DNA of 64,000 bases from Streptomyces sp. WAC05374 (GTDB lineage Bacteria; Actinomycetota; Actinomycetes; Streptomycetales; Streptomycetaceae): positions 868,001 to 932,000 of the forward strand of contig NZ_SMNQ01000001.1 of the NCBI RefSeq assembly GCF_004353505.1, written 5' to 3'. This document shows, piece by piece, positions 17,603-25,855 of this stretch (positions within the stretch are counted from its first letter, which is position 1; every line of letters starts with the position of its first letter). The position numbers and the translations under genes are program-made. The notes beneath the pieces were generated by a model. That model was not told the DNA's origin. It did not search any database and was given only the letters and a program-made list of their open reading frames with translations.

Positions 17603-18175
17603 GCGGGGCCGGCCGGTGCCGCCCTCCGCCAGGTTCTTCACCAGCAGCTCGAACTCCAGGTCGTCGCGCTGCGGGAGGCCGAAGCGCTCGTCGCCGTACG
17701 GGAACGGGGTCGTCCGCCCCGTACGGCGGTAGCCGCGCCGCTCGTACCAGGCGATCAGCTCGTCCCGCACCGAGATCACCGTCATGTGCATCTCGCGCAC
17801 GCCCCACGCGGCGACGGCCAGCCGCTCCGCCTCGGCGAGGACGCGCCGGCCCACACCGCCGCCCTGGAGGCCGGGGCGGACGGCGAACATGCCGAAGTAG
17901 GCGGCGTCCCCCCGGTGTTCGAGCTGGCAGCAGGCGATCGGCTCGCCCGCCCGCTCCACGACGAGCAGCCGGGACCCCGGGCTGGTGATGACGTCGCGGA
18001 CGCCGTCGGGGTCGGTGCGCTGCCCCTGGAGGATGTCCGCCTCGGTGGTCCAGCCTGCCCGGCTGGAGTCGCCCCGGTACGCCGACTCGACGAGCGCGAC
18101 CAGCTCCGGTACGTCGGCCTCGGTGGCGTCACGGTAGGTCAGCTCGTCCGTGCCCTGGGGCGGTGCGGTGTCCAT
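17600..18175 (-). CDS. GNAT family N-acetyltransferase
   Basis: 191 aa. Begins ELTYRDATEADVPELVALVESAY and has the acetyl-CoA site VRPGLQGGGVGRRVLAEAE (Q/RxxGxG/A) and the late ISVRDELIAWYERRGYRRTGRT. Substrate unknown. ATG 18175 is preferred over the upstream start because AGGGAG lies just before it. The TAG stop is formed by the right end of the MITE-like element. Confidence 0.88.
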   Translation of the reverse strand: MDTAPPQGTDELTYRDATEADVPELVALVESAYRGDSSRAGWTTEADILQGQRTDPDGVRDVITSPGSRLLVVERAGEPIACCQLEHRGDAAYFGMFAVRPGLQGGGVGRRVLAEAERLAVAAWGVREMHMTVISVRDELIAWYERRGYRRTGRTTPFPYGDERFGLPQRDDLEFELLVKNLAEGGTGRPR

Positions 18176-18316
18176 GGTCTCCCTCACTGCTGTCGGTCCC
18201 GCCCGGAGCCTAACGCGCCCTGTTCGCGCTCCCCCTGTACGCCCCTGCGCTCGCGTGCGTGCCCGCCGTCATGGGCATCGTCCACGGGGGCCGTCTCGTC
18301 GAGGGGGAGGTAGGTC

Positions 18317-18853
18317 GTGCACGGACCTGCGATGTCCGGCTGGCTGCTGGTGGCGCTGTGCGTGACGGCCGGCGCGTACTGCCTGGTGCGGACGAGGACC
18401 TCGACGGGCGCCGAGCGCCGGACGGCGGCGGACGAGGCGGTGATGGGGCTCGGGATGGCGGTGATGGCCGTTCCGGCGGCGGCCGCGTCGCCCCCTCGGT
18501 GGGTCTGGACGGCCTACGCCGTGGTGTTCGGTGCCGCGTCGGTGCGGGCGCTGTGGTCGGCGCGCAGCGGCGGTCACCATCTGCACCACCTGGTGGGCTC
18601 GCTGGCCATGGTGTACATGGCGGTGGCGATGACCGCGGGCGGCTCGCACGGGGCGCACGGGGCCGGGCTTCCGGTGCTGACGGGGCTGCTGTTCGCGTAC
18701 TACGCGGTGTACGTGCTGCGGGCCGGGCTCGCGCTGGTTCCGGCGGGCGCGGCCGGGACCGTGGGCGGCGGGCGGCGGGCGGGGCCCGAGGTGGCCCTCG
18801 CCTGCCGGGTGTCGATGGGGCTGGCCATGCTGGCGATGCTCGTCACGATGTGA
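18317..18853 (+). CDS. DUF5134 integral membrane protein
   Basis: 178 aa with about five hydrophobic segments (for example WLLVALCVTAGAYCLV, VWTAYAVVFGAASVRALW, LVGSLAMVYMAVAM, LLFAYYAVYVL, MGLAMLAMLVTM). His-rich motifs in GGHHLHHLVGS and GGSHGAHGAG are typical of DUF5134 and suggest metal binding, possibly copper. GTG 18317 follows GGGGGAGG. The M56 peptidase gene lies 103 bp downstream on the same strand with palindromes between. Confidence 0.85.
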   Translation: MHGPAMSGWLLVALCVTAGAYCLVRTRTSTGAERRTAADEAVMGLGMAVMAVPAAAASPPRWVWTAYAVVFGAASVRALWSARSGGHHLHHLVGSLAMVYMAVAMTAGGSHGAHGAGLPVLTGLLFAYYAVYVLRAGLALVPAGAAGTVGGGRRAGPEVALACRVSMGLAMLAMLVTM

Positions 18854-18855
18854 GC

Positions 18856-18895
18856 GCCACGGAATCCGTGGCAGGGGTGCTGCGGATTCCGTGGC
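18856..18895. promoter_or_regulatory. Nested palindromes between DUF5134 and M56 genes
   Basis: GCCACGGA-A-TCCGTGGC (18856-18872) is a perfect palindrome. A further arm GGATTCCGTGGC (18884-18895) is the exact complement of GCCACGGAATCC (18856-18867), so the first arm can pair with either partner. It may be a terminator, an operator or a switchable pair of hairpins. Confidence 0.45.
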
Positions 18896-18956
18896 GTGCG
18901 TCACTTGCCGTCCAAGGCCATACCGGTGGGTAGTCCACCACTCCTATGGTGAGTCC

Positions 18957-19892
18957 ATGTTGGTTGCCCTCGCGCTGCTCGCGCTCGGCCTCCTGGCCGC
19001 CGTGGCGGCTCCGCGTCTGCTGGCGCGGGCCGACTGGCCGGAGCGCGAGCCGGTGGTGGCGCTGTGGGTGTGGCAGTGCGTGGTGGCGGCGGTGCTGCTG
19101 AGCTTCGCGCTGTCGATGACGTTCAGCGCGGCGGCCGCCTGGCAGGCGGTCCGGGGCCATGTGTTCGCGCCCGCGCCGCGCGCGGTGGTCGAGGCGTACG
19201 AGCTGGGCGCGCACGGACCCTGGTCCGCCGGGCTGGCGGTGCTGCTGGCGTGCGGCGGGCTGTGGACCGGGGCGATGCTCACCCGGGAGGTCCGCCGGGC
19301 CCGGGCGCGACGCCGGCGCAGCCGGGCGGAACTCCTCGCGCGCGTGCCGCTGTTGCCCGGTGAGGAGCCCGGCGCGGAGCCGTGGGTGCTGCTGGAGGGG
19401 GAGCGCCCGGACGCCTGGTGGCTCCCCGGTACGGCGCCCCGTCTGGTGGTGACCACGGCGGCCCTGCGGCGCCTGAAGGGGCGTCAGCTCGATGCGGTGC
19501 TCGCGCATGAACAGGGCCACGCTCGGGCGCGCCACGACTGGCTGCTGCACTGCTCGTCGGCGCTGGCCACGGGGTTCCCGCAGATCCCGGTCTTCGCCGC
19601 GTTCCGCAACGAGATGCACCGGCTGGTGGAGCTGGCGGCGGACGACGTGGCGTCCCGGCGGTACGGGCGGCTGACGACCGCGCTGGCGCTGGTGGAACTG
19701 AACGAGCACCGCGGGGTGTTCGGCCCCTCCCCCGCCCCCGACGCCGAGCTGCCGCACCGGGTGAACCGTCTGCTGACCGCCGAGCCGCGCCTGACGGCCG
19801 GGCGGCGCCTGCGTCTGACGGCCGCCGCCGCGCTCGTGCCGGGGGTGCCGCTGCTGGTGGCGTTCGTACCGGCGCTGAGGGTGCTGGGATAG
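18957..19892 (+). CDS. M56-family membrane metallopeptidase
   Basis: 311 aa. Three N-terminal hydrophobic helices, then the zinc motif LAHEQGHARARHDW (HExxH), and a downstream ELAADDVASRRYG helix supplying the third ligand, and a final hydrophobic helix. This is the BlaR1/HtpX-like layout, without a penicillin-binding sensor domain. M56 peptidases often cleave a BlaI repressor; no BlaI gene is adjacent. ATG 18957 begins MLVALALLALGLLAA. The PAP2 gene follows 28 bp later. Confidence 0.88.
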   Translation: MLVALALLALGLLAAVAAPRLLARADWPEREPVVALWVWQCVVAAVLLSFALSMTFSAAAAWQAVRGHVFAPAPRAVVEAYELGAHGPWSAGLAVLLACGGLWTGAMLTREVRRARARRRRSRAELLARVPLLPGEEPGAEPWVLLEGERPDAWWLPGTAPRLVVTTAALRRLKGRQLDAVLAHEQGHARARHDWLLHCSSALATGFPQIPVFAAFRNEMHRLVELAADDVASRRYGRLTTALALVELNEHRGVFGPSPAPDAELPHRVNRLLTAEPRLTAGRRLRLTAAAALVPGVPLLVAFVPALRVLG

Positions 19893-19920
19893 CGGGAGCA
19901 TCCTCGGGGAGGATCATCCC

Positions 19921-20589
19921 ATGCGCTCCCCCACGACCTCCCCCGCACGTGTCCGTGTCGCCTCTTCCGTCGCCCTGTGGTCCGGTGCCCTCTCGGCCGT
20001 GCTGCTGGCGTTCGTGGCCGCCGAGTGGGGGCCGCTGGTCTCCTTCGACCGGGCGGTGGCGGACGGGCTGCACGACTCGGCCGTCCGCCGGCCGGGGCTG
20101 ACCGGGGCGAACCGGGTCCTCAGCGACTGGGTGTGGGACCCGTGGACGATGCGCGCGCTGGTCGCGGCGGGCGTGGTGTGGCTGTGGTGGCGCGGGGAGC
20201 GGCTGCTGGCCGTGTGGGCGGCGGCGGTGAGCCTGCTGGGCTCCGCCGTGCAGCAGGTGCTGAAGGTGGCGGTGGGCCGGGACCGGCCGCGGTGGCGGGA
20301 CCCGGTGGACTGGGCGCACTTCGCGGCGTTCCCCTCGGGCCACGCCATGACGGCGGCGGTCACCTGCGGGCTGCTGCTGTGGCTGCTGGCCCTGTTCGGC
20401 GCGGGCCGGCGGCTGTGGGCGGCCGCGCTGCTGGTGGGTGCCGTCTCGGCGGTGGGGGGGGGGCTGACCCGCCTGTACCTGGGCGTGCACTGGGCGTCGG
20501 ACGTGGTGGGCGGCTGGCTGCTGGGGGTGTGTCTGGTGGCCGTCGCCGTCGTGACGTACGAGCGGACGGTCGCCTCCCGGCGGGTCTGA
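19921..20589 (+). CDS. PAP2-family membrane phosphatase
   Basis: 222 aa with six hydrophobic segments. The three phosphatase motifs are present: KVAVGRDRPRW, FPSGHAM, and RLYLGVHWASDV. Such enzymes dephosphorylate lipid phosphates such as undecaprenyl pyrophosphate or phosphatidate on the outer membrane face. GGGGAGGA precedes ATG 19921; likely cotranscribed with the M56 gene. Confidence 0.9.
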   Translation: MRSPTTSPARVRVASSVALWSGALSAVLLAFVAAEWGPLVSFDRAVADGLHDSAVRRPGLTGANRVLSDWVWDPWTMRALVAAGVVWLWWRGERLLAVWAAAVSLLGSAVQQVLKVAVGRDRPRWRDPVDWAHFAAFPSGHAMTAAVTCGLLLWLLALFGAGRRLWAAALLVGAVSAVGGGLTRLYLGVHWASDVVGGWLLGVCLVAVAVVTYERTVASRRV

Positions 20590-20612
20590 GGCGCGCCGGT
20601 ACAGGCCGGAAC

Positions 20613-20643
20613 GGACCGGGCGATCCCCCGCGTCGCCCGGTCC
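20613..20643 (+). terminator. Hairpin after the PAP2 gene
   Basis: Perfect 10-bp stem GGACCGGGCG/CGCCCGGTCC with an 11-nt loop; the flanking GGCCGG/CCGGCC can extend it. It separates PAP2 from the TetR gene. Confidence 0.6.
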
Positions 20644-20664
20644 GGCCGGCCTGCGTCCGAGTAT

Positions 20665-20682
20665 ATTGGCTGCGAGCCAGTC
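20665..20682 (+). promoter_or_regulatory. Candidate TetR operator
   Basis: TGGCT-gcg-AGCCA lies within ATTGGCTGCGAGCCAGT just downstream of TATATT and about 18 bp before the TetR start, so a bound dimer would cover the transcription start. Autoregulation is inferred. Confidence 0.4.
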
Positions 20683-20698
20683 AACGCAGGAGTTATGC

Positions 20699-21349
20699 AT
20701 GTCCCCGCGCAGCGCATCGGTCAACGAGGAGCTGCGGCGGCGTTCCCGGGAGCGGCTGTTGCAGGCGACGGTGGAGCTGGTCGCCGAGCGGGGGTACGAG
20801 GCGACGACGCTGGCCGACATCGCGGACCGGGCCGGTTCGGCGCGCGGCCTGGTGTCGTACTACTTCCCGGGCAAGCGGCAGCTCCTCCAGTCGGCCGTGC
20901 ACCGGCTGATGCACCTGACGCTGGACGCGGCCCTGGAGCGCGAGCCGCGCAGCGAGGACGGGCGGGAGCGGCTGGCACGGGCCGTCGACGCGATCCTGGG
21001 CCTGGCCGTGGAGCAGCCGCTGCTGATGCGGACGCACATGGCCGGCATCCTCCAGGCCGAGGGCTTCGTACAGGGCCCGGAGCAGCAGCGGCTGGCGTTC
21101 CTGCTGCGGGACACGCTGGCCCGGTACGGGTCGCGGGACGTGGACACCGACTACCCGTTGCTGCGGGCGCTGCTGATGGGCGCCGTGTTCGCGGTGCTGC
21201 TGCCGGGTGCGCCGATGCCGGTGGGGAAGCTGCGGGCGGAGCTGTTCCAGCGGTACGGGCTGGACTGGGAGCTGGGTGTGCCGCCGGGCTGCGAGCGGCC
21301 CGGCGGCACGGCGGTTCAGCCGGGTCAGTCGTCGAAGTCGTCGAAGTAG
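20699..21349 (+). CDS. TetR-family transcriptional regulator
   Basis: 216 aa. N-terminal HTH: RERLLQATVELVAERGYEAT then TLADIADRAGSARGLVSYYF, the TetR signature, followed by a helical ligand domain. ATG 20699 has AGGAG upstream. The C terminus is Ser/Lys-rich and its last 25 bp overlap the convergent LVIVD gene. Its targets are unknown; the PAP2 group or the LVIVD gene are the nearest candidates. Confidence 0.9.
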   Translation: MSPRSASVNEELRRRSRERLLQATVELVAERGYEATTLADIADRAGSARGLVSYYFPGKRQLLQSAVHRLMHLTLDAALEREPRSEDGRERLARAVDAILGLAVEQPLLMRTHMAGILQAEGFVQGPEQQRLAFLLRDTLARYGSRDVDTDYPLLRALLMGAVFAVLLPGAPMPVGKLRAELFQRYGLDWELGVPPGCERPGGTAVQPGQSSKSSK

Positions 21350-22839
21350 TCCGGCTGCGTCTGGACGTTCAGCTCGTGCATCCGCAGCCGCTTCGCCGGG
21401 TCGGTGAGCCGGTCGTCGAGCCTGAGCACGTCGAGGCCCTTGACCATGTCGTTCGAGTAGATGTGGCCGTTGTAGTAGTAGGCCGACCAGGAGCCTCCGC
21501 CGACCAGCCGCTCGGTGCTGAGCGGGCCGCGCTCGAAGTAGGCGATCTCCTTGGGCCTGGCGGAGTCGGTGAAGTCCCACACCGAGACGCCGCCCTGGTA
21601 CCAGGCCTGGACCATGAGGTCCCTGCCCTTGACCGGGATGAGCGAGCCGTTGTGGGCGACGCAGTTCTCGGTGTCCGCCTGGTGCCGGTCGATCTTGTAG
21701 TAGCTGCGGAAGACGAGCTTGCGCTTGTCGCCCTTGCCGACGATGTCGTAGATGCCGTCGGCGCCGCGGTTCGGGCCTGTGGCCGCGTTGCAGGTGGCGG
21801 CGCCGCCGCCGCCCAGCTCGTCGGTGAAGACGACCTTGTTCGCCTTCTGGTTGAAGGAGGCGGAGTGCCAGAACGCGAAGTTGACGTTGTCCTGCACCTG
21901 GTCGATGACCTTCGGGTTCTCCGGGTCCTCGATGGAGAACAGGATGCCGTCACCCATGCAGGCGCCGGCCGCCAGGTCCTTGGAGGGCAGCACGGTGATG
22001 TCGTGGCAGCCGGTGGTCTTGGAGACACCCGGGTTGGTGGGCGCGCCGGGGTTGCCGCCGCCGTCGGGGCCCTCGCCCGGGAACAGGACGGGGAAGTTCA
22101 CGATCGCGGCCTTCTCGGGGGCCTTGCGCGGCACCTTGATGACGGAGATGCCGTCGTGGGGCGGCTGGCAGTCGGGGAAGGCGGTGTTGGGCGAGTAGGA
22201 GGAGACGTAGACGTAGACGTTCCTGCGCTCCGGGACGAGGGTGTGCGTGTGGGAGCCGCAGGCGGTCTCGACGGCGGCGACGTACTTGGGGTTGCGCTTG
22301 TCGCTGATGTCGAAGATCTTCATGCCCTCCCAGGAGGACTTATCCGTCGCGGGCTGCGTGGTGCTGGAGCAGGAGTTGTCGCTGCGCGAGGAGTCGGTGG
22401 AGAGGAACAGCAGGTTGCCGGAGACGGATATGTCGTTCTGGGAACCGGGGCAGAGGACCTGGGCGACGGTCTTCGGGGACGCCGGGTTGCTGATGTCGAA
22501 GATCCGGAAGCCGTCGTAGTTGCCGGCGAAGGCGTACGAGCCCTGGAAGGCGAGGTCGGAGTTGACGCCGGTGAACGCCTCGCGCGGGACGTTGGCGAGG
22601 TGGGTGATGTTGGCGCTGTGGACGATCTGGTCCACAGCGGGGATCTCGCCGGAGCGGATGGCCGCGCGGGCCTCCGCCTGGTCCTGCGAGGAGACGGTGG
22701 CCGGTGGTCGGGGGGCGTCTCCGGGGTCGGGCACGGCGGCCGCCGGACCGGCCGTCAGGAGTGTCGCGAGGAGTCCGGCCGCGGCGGTGGCCACGCCCAG
22801 ACGTCTGCGTCGCACGTGAGTGGTGCGCAACGAGATCAC
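21325..22839 (-). CDS. Secreted LVIVD-repeat protein
   Basis: 504 aa. GTG 22839 follows GGGAGGA. Signal peptide: RRRRLGVATAAAGLLATLLT ending AAA. The mature part contains repeated beta-propeller blades of the LVIVD type (for example GFRIFDISNPASPKTVAQV, MKIFDISDKRNPKYVAAV, ILFSIEDPENPKVIDQV, GVSVWDFTDSARPKEIAYF). Eight or so Cys and several His (CGSHTHT, GCHDITV, FAFWHSASF) suggest disulfides and possibly metal binding. Exact function unknown. It is divergent from the DUF305 lipoprotein with 160 bp between, which suggests joint regulation. Confidence 0.87.
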   Translation of the reverse strand: MISLRTTHVRRRRLGVATAAAGLLATLLTAGPAAAVPDPGDAPRPPATVSSQDQAEARAAIRSGEIPAVDQIVHSANITHLANVPREAFTGVNSDLAFQGSYAFAGNYDGFRIFDISNPASPKTVAQVLCPGSQNDISVSGNLLFLSTDSSRSDNSCSSTTQPATDKSSWEGMKIFDISDKRNPKYVAAVETACGSHTHTLVPERRNVYVYVSSYSPNTAFPDCQPPHDGISVIKVPRKAPEKAAIVNFPVLFPGEGPDGGGNPGAPTNPGVSKTTGCHDITVLPSKDLAAGACMGDGILFSIEDPENPKVIDQVQDNVNFAFWHSASFNQKANKVVFTDELGGGGAATCNAATGPNRGADGIYDIVGKGDKRKLVFRSYYKIDRHQADTENCVAHNGSLIPVKGRDLMVQAWYQGGVSVWDFTDSARPKEIAYFERGPLSTERLVGGGSWSAYYYNGHIYSNDMVKGLDVLRLDDRLTDPAKRLRMHELNVQTQPDYFDDFDD

Positions 22840-22859
22840 TGCGTCGTCCTCCCTTGTCT

Positions 22860-22877
22860 CCGTTCGGAGTGGAACGG
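22860..22877. promoter_or_regulatory. Inverted repeat in the LVIVD/DUF305 divergent promoter
   Basis: CCGTTC-ggagtg-GAACGG, 6-bp arms with a 6-nt spacer, lies 21 bp from the LVIVD start. A shared regulator site is possible; no -10/-35 could be fixed with confidence. Confidence 0.3.
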
Positions 22878-22999
22878 GTCATGGACCACGGCAGTATCGT
22901 CCTCGGCATGCACATCTCAATAGATGGCAACAGAGACTTAATGAACGTGTGCGAGCGCAGTGCCGGTCCCGGCCATTCCACGTGCCCTTGGAGGTCTTC

Positions 23000-23659
23000 G
23001 TGTTGAAGCGCACCACGAGCGTCGCGGCGGCCGCCGCGCTGACCGCCGCCCTCGCCCTGGCGGCGTGCGAGTCGGCACCCCCGGACAAGGGGGACGAACC
23101 GCAGGCCAGGGCGGGCGGCGGGAGCGGCGCCCCGGCGGTGGTGGCGCCCGGGAAGCCGGGCGAGCCCGCGCGGACGCTGTCGCCCGAGGAGGCGCGCAGG
23201 GCCGTCCCGCCGGACACGCCCAACTCGGCGGACTTCACCTACGCGCAGATGATGATCGTCCACCATGGCCAGGCGCTGGAGATGTCCGCCCTCGCGGCGA
23301 AGCACGCCGTGTCGCCCCAGGTGAAGCAGGTGGCCGCACGGATAGCGGCCGCCCAGGGGCCGGAGATCGGCGCGATGCGCGGGTGGCTGAAAAACAACGG
23401 TAATCCCCCGTCGCACGGCGGCCACGACCACGGGGCGATGCCCGGTATGGCCACGGAGGCCCAATTGGACCGGTTGCGGGCCGCGCGCGGCCGCGGCTTC
23501 GACGAGCTGTTCCTGAAGCTGATGATCACCCACCACCAGGGGGCGGTCACCATGGCGGGCGAGGTCCTGGCAGAGGGCAACAACATCCAGGTGGAGGAGA
23601 TGGCCACCGATGTGATCGCCCAGCAGACGGCCGAGATCAACCGCATGCGTTCCATGTGA
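23000..23659 (+). CDS. DUF305 lipoprotein
   Basis: 219 aa. GTG 23000 is five bases after GGAGG. Lipoprotein signal: LKRTTSVAAAAALTAALALAAC with Cys at the lipobox end. The DUF305 double ferritin-like half is visible: YAQMMIVHHGQALEMSAL and LKLMITHHQGAVTMAGE, each with paired His, plus a His-rich insert SHGGHDHGAMPGM. The family is linked to metal (copper) handling in some bacteria, but the role here is inference. Confidence 0.9.
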   Translation: MLKRTTSVAAAAALTAALALAACESAPPDKGDEPQARAGGGSGAPAVVAPGKPGEPARTLSPEEARRAVPPDTPNSADFTYAQMMIVHHGQALEMSALAAKHAVSPQVKQVAARIAAAQGPEIGAMRGWLKNNGNPPSHGGHDHGAMPGMATEAQLDRLRAARGRGFDELFLKLMITHHQGAVTMAGEVLAEGNNIQVEEMATDVIAQQTAEINRMRSM

Positions 23660-24016
23660 CGGTGCCGACCCCGGCCCGGCCGGCCCGGCCGCCGAGGCCG
23701 TAAGGGCGCCCGCCCGCGACCCGCCCCTGGGGCCCGGCGCGGGCGGGCCCCGGGCTCCGGCCGCCGAGGGCAGGCTCTTCACGCGGTCGGCCGGCTCGGC
23801 CGCCGGCGGAGGGACGGTTTTTGGCGTACGCGGGCTGGGCGGCCGGGGCCCGCGGCGGCATCCCGGAGGGGCGTCCACCGCGCGGTCGCCCGCCTCGGCC
23901 GCCGTGGGCGGCGGTGGCGGCCGGGGCCCGCGGCGGCACACGTCCGTACGTACCGCACCTCCCGCGGTGGGCACGGCGGTGCCATGCTGGGAGTCCCAGC
24001 GGGAAGGAGCGCGGCC
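23660..24016. repeat. GC-rich gap with a 23-bp direct repeat
   Basis: No gene is supported in these 357 bp. A 23-bp sequence (GGCGGCCGGGGCCCG then CGGCGGCA) occurs exactly at 23838-23860 and 23916-23938, 78 bp apart. GC content approaches saturation. A minus-strand frame through it encodes Pro/Arg/Gly repeats and has no family features. Confidence 0.5.
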
Positions 24017-25363
24017 GTGCTTCGTGTCGCCGTCGTCGGTTCCGGGCCGAGCGGGGTCTACACCGCCCAGTCCCTGGTCGAGCAGACCGCGGTGCCGGAC
24101 GTGCGGGTGCACGTCCTGGACCGGCTGCCGTGTCCGTACGGGCTCGTGCGCTACGGGGTGGCGCCGGACCACGAGAAGATCAAGTCGCTCCAGAACAACC
24201 TCCGCACGGTCCTGGAGCACGAGCGGGTCGGGTTCGTGGGGAACGTCGAGGTGGGCGCGGACGGCCTGACGCCCGGGCGGCTGCTGGAGCTCTACCACGC
24301 GGTCGTCTACTGCGTGGGCGCGGCACGGGACCGCAGGCTCGGCGTGCCGGGCGAGGACCTGCCGGGCAGTTTCTCGGCCACGGACTTCGTCTCCTGGTAC
24401 AGCGCCCACCCGGACGCCGCCGCGGACGGCTTCGTGCTGGGGGCGCGGTCGGCCGTGGTGATCGGGGTCGGCAACGTGGCCGTGGACGTCGCGCGCATCC
24501 TCGCGCGCGGCCCCGAGGAGCTGCACCCCACCGATGTGCCCGAGGCGGCGCTGGGCGCGCTGGCCGCCAGCCGGGTGCGGGAGGTGCACATGGTGGGCCG
24601 GCGGGGCCCGTCGCAGGCGAAGTTCACCACCAAGGAGCTGCGCGAGCTGGGCGGGCTGCCCCAGGCCCGGGTGGCCGTGGACCCCTCGGACCTGGCGCTC
24701 GACCCCGCGTACGTGGACCCGGCGGGGCTGCCGGCGGTGAACCGGCGGAACGTGGAGGTCGTGCGCGCCTGGGCGGAGGCCACCAACTGGGAGCCGCGGG
24801 AGCGGGTCATCCGGGTGCGGTTCTTCCTGCGGCCCGTGGAGGTGCTGGAACAGGACGGGAGAGCGGCCGGGGTCCGCTTCGAACGCACGGTTCCGGACGG
24901 CACGGGCGGGGTGCGCGGGACGGGGGCCTACGAGGACATCGAGGCGCAGCTCGTGCTGCGGGCGGTGGGGTACCGGGGCGTGCCGCTGCCGGGGCTGCCC
25001 TTCGACGCGTCGCGCGGGACGGTGCCGCACGCGGCGGGGCGAGTGCTGCGGGACGGGGTGCCGTCGGCGGGCGAGTACGTGGCGGGGTGGATCAAGCGCG
25101 GGCCGACCGGCGTGATCGGTACCAACCGGCCGTGCGCCAAGGCGACGGCCACGTCCCTGCTGGCGGACGCCCCGGCGCTGGCGCGGCGGACGGTGGCGGC
25201 CGACCCGCTGGCCGCCCTGCGCGCCTGGGGCGTCAGGCCGGTGGAGTGGCCCGGCTGGCTCTCCATCGAGCAGGCGGAGGAGGCCCTGGGGCGCACGCTG
25301 GGGCGCGGCTCGGTCAAGATCGCCGACTGGCCGGGGCTGCTGGCCGCCGCGGGCCGCGGCTGA
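24017..25363 (+). CDS. fprA: FprA-type ferredoxin/adrenodoxin NADP reductase
   Basis: 448 aa, one domain of the adrenodoxin reductase family. FAD motif VAVVGSGPSGVYTAQSL, the family block CPYGLVRYGVAPDHEKIKS, NADP site VVIGVGNVAVDVARIL, GRRGPSQAKFTTKELREL, and C-terminal YVAGWIKRGPTGVIGTNRPC. It passes electrons from NADPH to ferredoxins that serve P450s or other enzymes. GTG 24017 follows AAGGAG. No ferredoxin gene is adjacent. Confidence 0.92.
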   Translation: MLRVAVVGSGPSGVYTAQSLVEQTAVPDVRVHVLDRLPCPYGLVRYGVAPDHEKIKSLQNNLRTVLEHERVGFVGNVEVGADGLTPGRLLELYHAVVYCVGAARDRRLGVPGEDLPGSFSATDFVSWYSAHPDAAADGFVLGARSAVVIGVGNVAVDVARILARGPEELHPTDVPEAALGALAASRVREVHMVGRRGPSQAKFTTKELRELGGLPQARVAVDPSDLALDPAYVDPAGLPAVNRRNVEVVRAWAEATNWEPRERVIRVRFFLRPVEVLEQDGRAAGVRFERTVPDGTGGVRGTGAYEDIEAQLVLRAVGYRGVPLPGLPFDASRGTVPHAAGRVLRDGVPSAGEYVAGWIKRGPTGVIGTNRPCAKATATSLLADAPALARRTVAADPLAALRAWGVRPVEWPGWLSIEQAEEALGRTLGRGSVKIADWPGLLAAAGRG

Positions 25364-25384
25364 GGCGTACCGGTACCGGCGGCC

Positions 25385-25735
25385 TTACGAGGTGCCCTCG
25401 CGGGCGGCCTGGCTCTCGGCGGCGGCGAGGACGGTGTCCAGGAGGCCCGGGAAGAGGGCGTCGAGGTCCTCGCGGCGCAGGCCGTTCATCTTGGCCGTGC
25501 CCCGGTAGCACTGGCGGATCACGCCGCTCTCGCGCAGGACGCGGAAGTGGTGCGTGGTGGTCGACTTGGTGACCGGCAGCTCGATGTACGAGCAGGCCAC
25601 CTCGGCGTCGGCGGCCTCCAGCTCGCGCACCACGCGCAGCCGCATCGGGTCGGAGAGCGCGTGGAGCACGCCTTCGAGGCGGATCTCGTCGCGCGCGGGG
25701 TGGGCGAGCTCGCGCGGGCTGGTCGCGGTGGTCAC
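25385..25735 (-). CDS. ArsR-family transcriptional repressor
   Basis: 116 aa winged-helix protein: LHALSDPMRLRVVRELEAADAEVAC then VTKSTTTHHFRVLRESGVI. A Cys in EVACSYIELP could be a ligand or redox sensor, but the CxC metal box is absent. GTG 25735 is chosen over ATG 25765 because GGAG lies five bases upstream, and because a -10-like TACAAT spans 25769-25764, so the ATG would lie before the transcript start. It is divergent from the old yellow enzyme gene with two operators between, so it likely controls both. Confidence 0.88.
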   Translation of the reverse strand: MTTATSPRELAHPARDEIRLEGVLHALSDPMRLRVVRELEAADAEVACSYIELPVTKSTTTHHFRVLRESGVIRQCYRGTAKMNGLRREDLDALFPGLLDTVLAAAESQAAREGTS

Positions 25736-25767
25736 GGCGGCTCCAGAGTCATCGGGTGGGTCCATTG

Positions 25768-25817
25768 TACGAGCACTCTCGTAGTTTGACAGTCGCCGTA
25801 CTACGATGGGTATCGTA
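25768..25817. promoter_or_regulatory. Twin ArsR operators in the ArsR/OYE divergent promoter
   Basis: Two perfect inverted repeats of the same form: TACGAG-cact-CTCGTA (25768-25783) and TACGAT-gggt-ATCGTA (25802-25817), centres 34 bp apart. TTGACA at 25786-25791 lies between them and serves as -35 for the OYE gene, with TATCGT (25811-25816) as a possible -10. The minus-strand -10 TACAAT touches the first site. A repressor on both sites would close both promoters. Confidence 0.72.
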
Positions 25818-25855
25818 CGAGCCGTACACCGGCCCCGTCCCGAATGGAGTCCGCC

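Noticed and set aside
23637-23939. 100-codon Pro/Arg/Gly-rich minus-strand ORF
   Set aside because: It only reflects the 23-bp GC-rich repeat and has no ribosome site.
22340-25030. 896-codon minus-strand open frame
   Set aside because: It runs opposite DUF305 and the FprA-type gene and through a noncoding gap; shadow.
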